From contig JAJYOH010000251.1 in the NCBI GenBank assembly GCA_021796315.1, positions 1 to 8,299 of the forward strand: a stretch of DNA of 8,299 nt, read 5' to 3'. This document shows positions 6,119-8,299 of this stretch, in pieces. The notes beneath the pieces were generated by a model, which made no database searches, was not told where the DNA came from, and worked only from the letters and a program-made list of their open reading frames with translations. Position 1 is the stretch's first letter. The number at the start of each line of letters is the position of its first letter. This stretch comes from Chloroflexota bacterium (lineage in GTDB: Bacteria > Chloroflexota > Anaerolineae > Anaerolineales > Villigracilaceae). The position numbers and the translations under genes are program-made.

Positions 6119-6490
6119 TGTATTGGAAGAAGTCATAAAGTCACACGTATGAATCGTAAAGTCGCGGGTAGGAACGGCAAAGTAACACCAAGAAACGGTA
6201 AAGTAACGTCAAGAAAAGGTAAAGTAACATCAAGAAACGGAAAAGTAACACCAAGAAAAGGCAAAGTAACGTCAAGAAAAGGCAAAGTAGCGTCAAGAAA
6301 AGGCAAAGTAACGTCAAGAAAAGGCAAAGTAACGTCAAGAAAAGGCAAAGTAGCGTCAAGAAAAGGCAAAGTAGCGTCAAGAAAAGGCAAAGTAACATCA
6401 AGGAACGATAAAGTAACGCGCAGGAACCGTAAAGTCACGGGTAGGAAGCCAAAAACCCTCCGCGGATTACATGGATTTGCGCTGATTTGA
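6116..6490 (+). CDS. Possible basic heptad-repeat protein (doubtful gene)
   Basis: An open frame of 124 codons covers the whole tandem array. It would give a very basic protein of fifteen heptads, KV(T/A)(S/P/G/R)R(K/N)G, and a non-repeat tail KTLRGLHGFALI. Residues change little in the K-V and R positions, but the differences between units are not clearly concentrated at silent sites. No Shine-Dalgarno sequence precedes ATG 6116, which lies inside the strong hairpin, or the in-frame ATG 6149. The tail is encoded by an intergenic-type inverted repeat. If made, the protein could bind nucleic acid by charge. I think it more likely that the frame is open only because the repeat unit contains no stop. 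Confidence 0.25.
   Translation: MCIGRSHKVTRMNRKVAGRNGKVTPRNGKVTSRKGKVTSRNGKVTPRKGKVTSRKGKVASRKGKVTSRKGKVTSRKGKVASRKGKVASRKGKVTSRNDKVTRRNRKVTGRKPKTLRGLHGFALI
6137..6451 (+). repeat. Tandem array of fifteen 21-bp units (minisatellite)
   Basis: Fifteen head-to-tail 21-bp units, with consensus AAAGTAACGTCAAGAAAAGG plus a final C, start at 6137 and recur every 21 bp to 6431. Units 7-12 (6263-6388) differ from each other at a single site (AAC or AGC at unit bases 6-8). Units at both ends are diverged. The + strand is strongly purine-rich. Because 21 is a multiple of 3 and the unit lacks stops, three frames stay open across the array: one on + (heptad KVTSRKG) and two on - (heptads such as VTLPFLD). 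Young identical copies in the middle and old ones at the edges are typical of expansion by slippage or unequal crossing-over, so copy number is probably variable between strains. Confidence 0.95.
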
Positions 6491-6500
6491 AAAAATCCGC
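6462..6500. repeat. GGATT/AATCC inverted-repeat element, copy 1
   Basis: GCGGATT at 6462-6468 pairs with AATCCGC at 6494-6500, with further GGATTT/AAATCC pairing possible inside (6473-6478 with 6493-6498). The right arm TTTGAAAAAATCCGC (6486-6500) matches TTTTAAAAAATCCGC at 8259-8273 in 14 of 15 bases, so a related element lies at the right end of the window. A run of nine T follows at 6520-6528, but with only a 4-bp stem (GCAA/TTGC) directly before it; any terminator here is weak. Confidence 0.55.
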
Positions 6501-6551
6501 AAAATCAAAGCAGTTGCCGTTTTTTTTTATTATTTTGCTCTCATCCTCCCC

Positions 6552-6568
6552 TTGTAAAATCTGTACAA
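6552..6568. promoter_or_regulatory. Dyad TTGTA-N7-TACAA upstream of the regulator promoter
   Basis: TTGTA (6552-6556) and TACAA (6564-6568) form a 17-bp dyad ending 7 bp before the -35 hexamer. A third TACAA half-site overlaps the -10 at 6598-6602. The position suits an activator site, and the HTH protein encoded downstream is the obvious candidate binder. It is short, so chance is possible. Confidence 0.35.
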
Positions 6569-6575
6569 ATCTACA

Positions 6576-6603
6576 TTGACGCATCTGCCCCCAAAAGTAC
6601 AAT
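6576..6603 (+). promoter_or_regulatory. Sigma-70-like promoter of the HTH/membrane-protein operon
   Basis: TTGACG at 6576-6581 (5 of 6 consensus bases) and TACAAT at 6598-6603 (5 of 6) are separated by 16 bp, the same spacing as the other two promoters in this window. Transcription would start near 6610, giving a leader of about 100 bases before the regulator ATG at 6710. The spacer is not the 19-20 bp typical of promoters that MerR proteins activate by untwisting DNA. Confidence 0.6.
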
Positions 6604-6616
6604 TCAGCGTCAGAGT

Positions 6617-6636
6617 CGAGGGCGCAAACGCCCTTG
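6617..6636 (+). other. Leader hairpin with CAAA tetraloop
   Basis: CGAGGGCG (6617-6624) pairs with CGCCCTTG (6629-6636), with one G-T wobble, around a 4-base CAAA loop. It begins about 7 bases after the predicted transcription start. No T-run follows, so it is not an intrinsic terminator; stabilising the 5' end of the mRNA is one plausible role. Confidence 0.5.
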
Positions 6637-6659
6637 CTATGTTTAAGAGCAAAGGAATT

Positions 6660-6713
6660 ATGCGGCAATTTATTTTTCCATCAAAATATAAAATCAACAG
6701 GTCCGTCGCATGA
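6660..6713 (+). CDS. Possible 17-residue leader peptide coupled to the HTH gene
   Basis: An ATG at 6660, preceded by AAAGGA at 6651-6656, opens a 17-codon frame (MRQFIFPSKYKINRSVA) whose TGA at 6711-6713 overlaps the ATG of the HTH gene as ATGA. The ribosome-binding site has a short spacing (3 bases), and the downstream gene has only a weak CAGG (6698-6701) of its own, so ribosomes ending this peptide could restart on the regulator. The frame is short enough to arise by chance, and there is no comparative support. Confidence 0.35.
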   Translation: MRQFIFPSKYKINRSVA

Positions 6714-7330
6714 GCGAAGACTGGCTCTCGTTAAGCGGCGCGGCCAAATTGCTTGGCGTGCATCCCAGCACCGTCCGCTTGTGGTCGAACAAGGGTCTGC
6801 TGCCGGTGCAGGTCACCCAGGGCGGGCATCGCCGCTATAAACGCGTCGATGTGGAATTGTGGGCCGAACACGCCCGCAAGCGCAGCGATGTCGCGCCAGA
6901 AGCCATGATGCAGTCCGCGGTGCGGAATGTCCGTTTGCGGATCACCGAGGGAAAACTCGAAGCCGAGGCCTGGTATCAAAAGCTGGACCAGGAAGCGCGC
7001 CTGCAATATCGTCGCAGCGCCCACATGATGTTCCAGGGATTGATGTCCTACATCGCGGCCAGCGGACAGGATGCCTCGTCCGAGGTCCACGCCATCGGCT
7101 ACGAATACGCCGCACGCGCCCATCGTTTGGGTTTGAGCAGTCTCGAGGCGGTGCGCGCGTTTTTATTTTTCCGCGACGTCCTGCTCGAATCCATCATCAG
7201 CGTTTATCAGGATGCCAACATCCCGTCCGGGCAGGCCTGGGGCGAGATGCTGCATCAGGTGCATACCTTTACAGATTTGATCCTGTTGAACCTGCTTGAA
7301 ACTTTTCAATCTTTGGAGAAGGCTCAATGA
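6710..7330 (+). CDS. MerR/excisionase-type HTH regulator with helical C-terminal sensor-like domain
   Basis: A 206-residue predicted transcription regulator. Residues 5-50 form a MerR-like winged helix-turn-helix: LSLSGAAKLLGVHPSTVRLWSNKGLLP contains the helix-turn-helix, and the wing GGHRRYKRVDVELW ends in the usual GHRRY. After a short linker, residues 65-200 are helical: EAWYQKLDQEARLQYRRSAHMM, a GYEYAARAHRLGLSSLEAVRAFLFFRDVLLESI stretch, and a terminal helix ILLNLLETFQSLEKA. This pattern resembles, from memory, the RsbRD N-terminal sensory domain linked to stress-response control; moderate confidence. The protein is soluble, and dimerisation through the last helix is likely. The ATGA overlap with the next gene (7327-7330) shows an operon with two membrane proteins. 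The dyad at 6552-6568 may be its own operator. Confidence 0.82.
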   Translation: MSEDWLSLSGAAKLLGVHPSTVRLWSNKGLLPVQVTQGGHRRYKRVDVELWAEHARKRSDVAPEAMMQSAVRNVRLRITEGKLEAEAWYQKLDQEARLQYRRSAHMMFQGLMSYIAASGQDASSEVHAIGYEYAARAHRLGLSSLEAVRAFLFFRDVLLESIISVYQDANIPSGQAWGEMLHQVHTFTDLILLNLLETFQSLEKAQ

Positions 7331-7476
7331 AAAAACCGACTCAATCAAAACGATTCGATCCAAGCTTTTGGACGGAAAAACTTGTCCCCGTTTTGCTTGG
7401 CGTACTTTTGTTTATCCTGCTGGCTGTGATCGTTCTCATCGGCATGTCGCTGGTGGGACTCACGCCCGGCGCATAA
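7327..7476 (+). CDS. Small single-span membrane protein (49 residues)
   Basis: The ATG at 7327 overlaps the stop of the HTH gene (ATGA) and the frame runs 49 codons to TAA 7474-7476. The N-terminus is polar and basic (MKKPTQSKRFDPSFWTEK), followed by one long hydrophobic helix (about residues 19-45: LVPVLLGVLLFILLAVIVLIGMSLVGL) and the tail TPGA. Charge places the N-terminus in the cytoplasm. It is too short for family assignment. GGAG at 7317-7320, 6 bases before the ATG, is a good ribosome-binding site. Position between a regulator and a seven-span protein suggests it is an accessory subunit of the membrane component; that is inference only. Confidence 0.72.
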   Translation: MKKPTQSKRFDPSFWTEKLVPVLLGVLLFILLAVIVLIGMSLVGLTPGA

Positions 7477-7495
7477 ATTTTCTTCTGGAGAAAAT
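7477..7495 (+). promoter_or_regulatory. Hairpin enclosing the ribosome-binding site of the seven-span gene
   Basis: ATTTTCT (7477-7483) pairs perfectly with AGAAAAT (7489-7495) around TCTGG, directly abutting ATG 7496. The GGAG ribosome-binding site (7487-7490) is split between loop and stem. The stem is AU-rich and weak, so ribosomes finishing the upstream gene, which stops at 7476, could open it. Confidence 0.35.
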
Positions 7496-8185
7496 ATGAA
7501 TTACATTCCCTATCTTTCCACCATCGTCACCTTTGTTTTTGTCGTTGCAGTTTTTAATCGCTATCGCCAGCGCGGCGGGATTCATCTTTTGCTTTGGTCC
7601 ATCGGTTTGCTTTTCTACGGAATTGGGACTTTCACCGAAGTCCTTCTCGGTCTGACCTTCAGCAGCCTCGTTGTCAAGATCTGGTATCTGACAGGCGCGA
7701 TGCTGACCGCCGCCTGGCTGGGAATGGGTTCCGTCCATTTGTTGATCCGCAAAGGCGACACCGCTAAAATCCTGACCTGGGCGCTGGCTGGCATTTCGGC
7801 ATTTGCGATTCTGCTCGTGCTTTTCGCCCCCGTTCTATCCTCGAACTTCGATGTAACAAAAGCAGTTTCCGAACAATATAAAACTGTCTTTTCCCGCAGC
7901 GGCTTCATTATTTTGTTGACCATCTTACTAAACGTCTACGGCACGCTAACCCTGGTCGGCGGCGCGATCTATTCCGCATTTCTTTTCTGGCGCAAGAAAG
8001 TTCTTGCCAATCGCATGTTCGGCAACATTCTCATCGCAGCCGGCGCGCTGGCCCCGGCCTCCGGCGGGACATTTCTCAAAGCCGGTCTGACTGACCTGCT
8101 TTATCTCAGTGAATTCGTCGGCGCGATCCTGATGTTCATCGGCTTCATGCTGGCCACATCCGGTAAATCTGAACCGGCTGAATAA
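7496..8185 (+). CDS. Seven-span integral membrane protein of unknown function
   Basis: A 229-residue, strongly hydrophobic protein with seven predicted membrane helices, roughly at residues 3-21, 29-51, 61-84, 90-112, 135-164, 173-192 and 197-221, and short polar loops (NRYRQRGG, IRKGDT, FWRKKVLANR). With the basic loops inside, the N-terminus would be outside and the C-terminal tail GKSEPAE in the cytoplasm. The longest loop (about 113-134) joins spans 4 and 5. The general design recalls seven-helix sensory or heme/retinal-type proteins, but I see no retinal-binding lysine motif or paired heme histidines, so no function is assigned. GGAG at 7487-7490, 5 bases before the ATG, supports the start. 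It is the last gene of the operon; no intrinsic terminator is visible after it. Confidence 0.8.
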   Translation: MNYIPYLSTIVTFVFVVAVFNRYRQRGGIHLLLWSIGLLFYGIGTFTEVLLGLTFSSLVVKIWYLTGAMLTAAWLGMGSVHLLIRKGDTAKILTWALAGISAFAILLVLFAPVLSSNFDVTKAVSEQYKTVFSRSGFIILLTILLNVYGTLTLVGGAIYSAFLFWRKKVLANRMFGNILIAAGALAPASGGTFLKAGLTDLLYLSEFVGAILMFIGFMLATSGKSEPAE

Positions 8186-8217
8186 AAATGGCCATCCGGG
8201 GTTTGCCGTGATTCTGC

Positions 8218-8299
8218 ACACGGATTGAACGGATTCCACAGAATCTCACGGAACAGCCTTTTAAAAAATCCGCGTTGATCTGTATCCGTCCGTGTAATC
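8218..8299. repeat. GGATT/AATCC inverted-repeat element, copy 2 (runs to the window edge)
   Basis: ACACGGA (8218-8224) pairs with TCCGTGT (8289-8295), and GGATT (8231-8235) with AATCC (8267-8271), forming a nested, imperfect palindrome; CGGATT-type words recur throughout. Its inner arm matches that of the element at 6462-6500 in 14 of 15 bases. It may continue beyond the window. It has the character of a degenerate intergenic repeat rather than a gene. Confidence 0.5.

Noticed and set aside
6133..6438. Minus-strand open frames across the minisatellite giving VTLPFLD or LLCLFLT repeats
   Set aside because: They are open only because the 21-bp unit has no stops in these frames; no ribosome-binding site or promoter supports them.
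6137..6451. CRISPR array
   Set aside because: Units are contiguous 21-bp repeats with no unique spacers, and the Cas4-like gene 5.5 kb away is a solo form.
6499..6528. T-run of nine after GCAA...TTGC as an intrinsic terminator
   Set aside because: The stem is only 4 bp with an 11-base loop, too weak; the larger GCGGATT/AATCCGC stem ends 19 bases before the T-run.

Overview
The window looks like a chromosomal segment of a free-living bacterium of the phylum Chloroflexota, most likely class Anaerolineae. This is inferred from protein style and gene content (a Cas4-like nuclease, a B-box zinc-finger membrane protein, a Ddn-type F420 enzyme and an HTH protein with a possible RsbRD-like domain); no rRNA or tRNA is present to confirm it. 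All supported genes are on the + strand. The G+C content is moderate in the housekeeping part and visibly lower around 4700-5600.

Region 1 (1-3797) is a compact housekeeping block: the tail of an unidentified membrane protein, a membrane-anchored Cas4/RecB-like nuclease (107-619), NAD kinase nadK (647-1498), a B-box zinc-finger membrane protein (1509-2063) and the DNA-repair ATPase recN (2064-3797). nadK next to recN is a known arrangement in other bacteria, including E. coli. Junctions are tight (overlap, 10 bp, 0 bp). nadK has its own promoter placed so close to its ATG that the mRNA should be leaderless.

Region 2 (3772-4722) is a two-gene MNT-HEPN (MntA/HepT type) toxin-antitoxin module directly after recN. 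It is bounded by a perfect 26-bp direct repeat: the last 26 bp of recN, stop codon included, recur just after the toxin gene. The module therefore looks like a cassette gained at the 3' end of recN. Its likely promoter straddles the repeat boundary and predicts a second leaderless mRNA.

Region 3 (4723-6500) is accessory in character: an AT-rich orphan with two membrane segments (4816-5505), a Ddn-like deazaflavin (F420)-dependent oxidoreductase (5600-6058), a strong 12-bp-stem hairpin (6081-6118), and a 15-unit, 21-bp tandem array (6137-6451) that translates as a basic heptad repeat.

Region 4 (6501-8299) is a self-contained operon. It has a good sigma-70-like promoter (6576-6603), an upstream dyad, a leader hairpin, a possible 17-residue leader peptide, a MerR-type HTH protein with a long helical C-terminal domain (6710-7330), a 49-residue single-span protein (7327-7476) and a seven-span membrane protein (7496-8185). 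Two related GGATT/AATCC inverted-repeat elements bracket it. The layout suggests a regulatory or sensory membrane unit of unknown signal.
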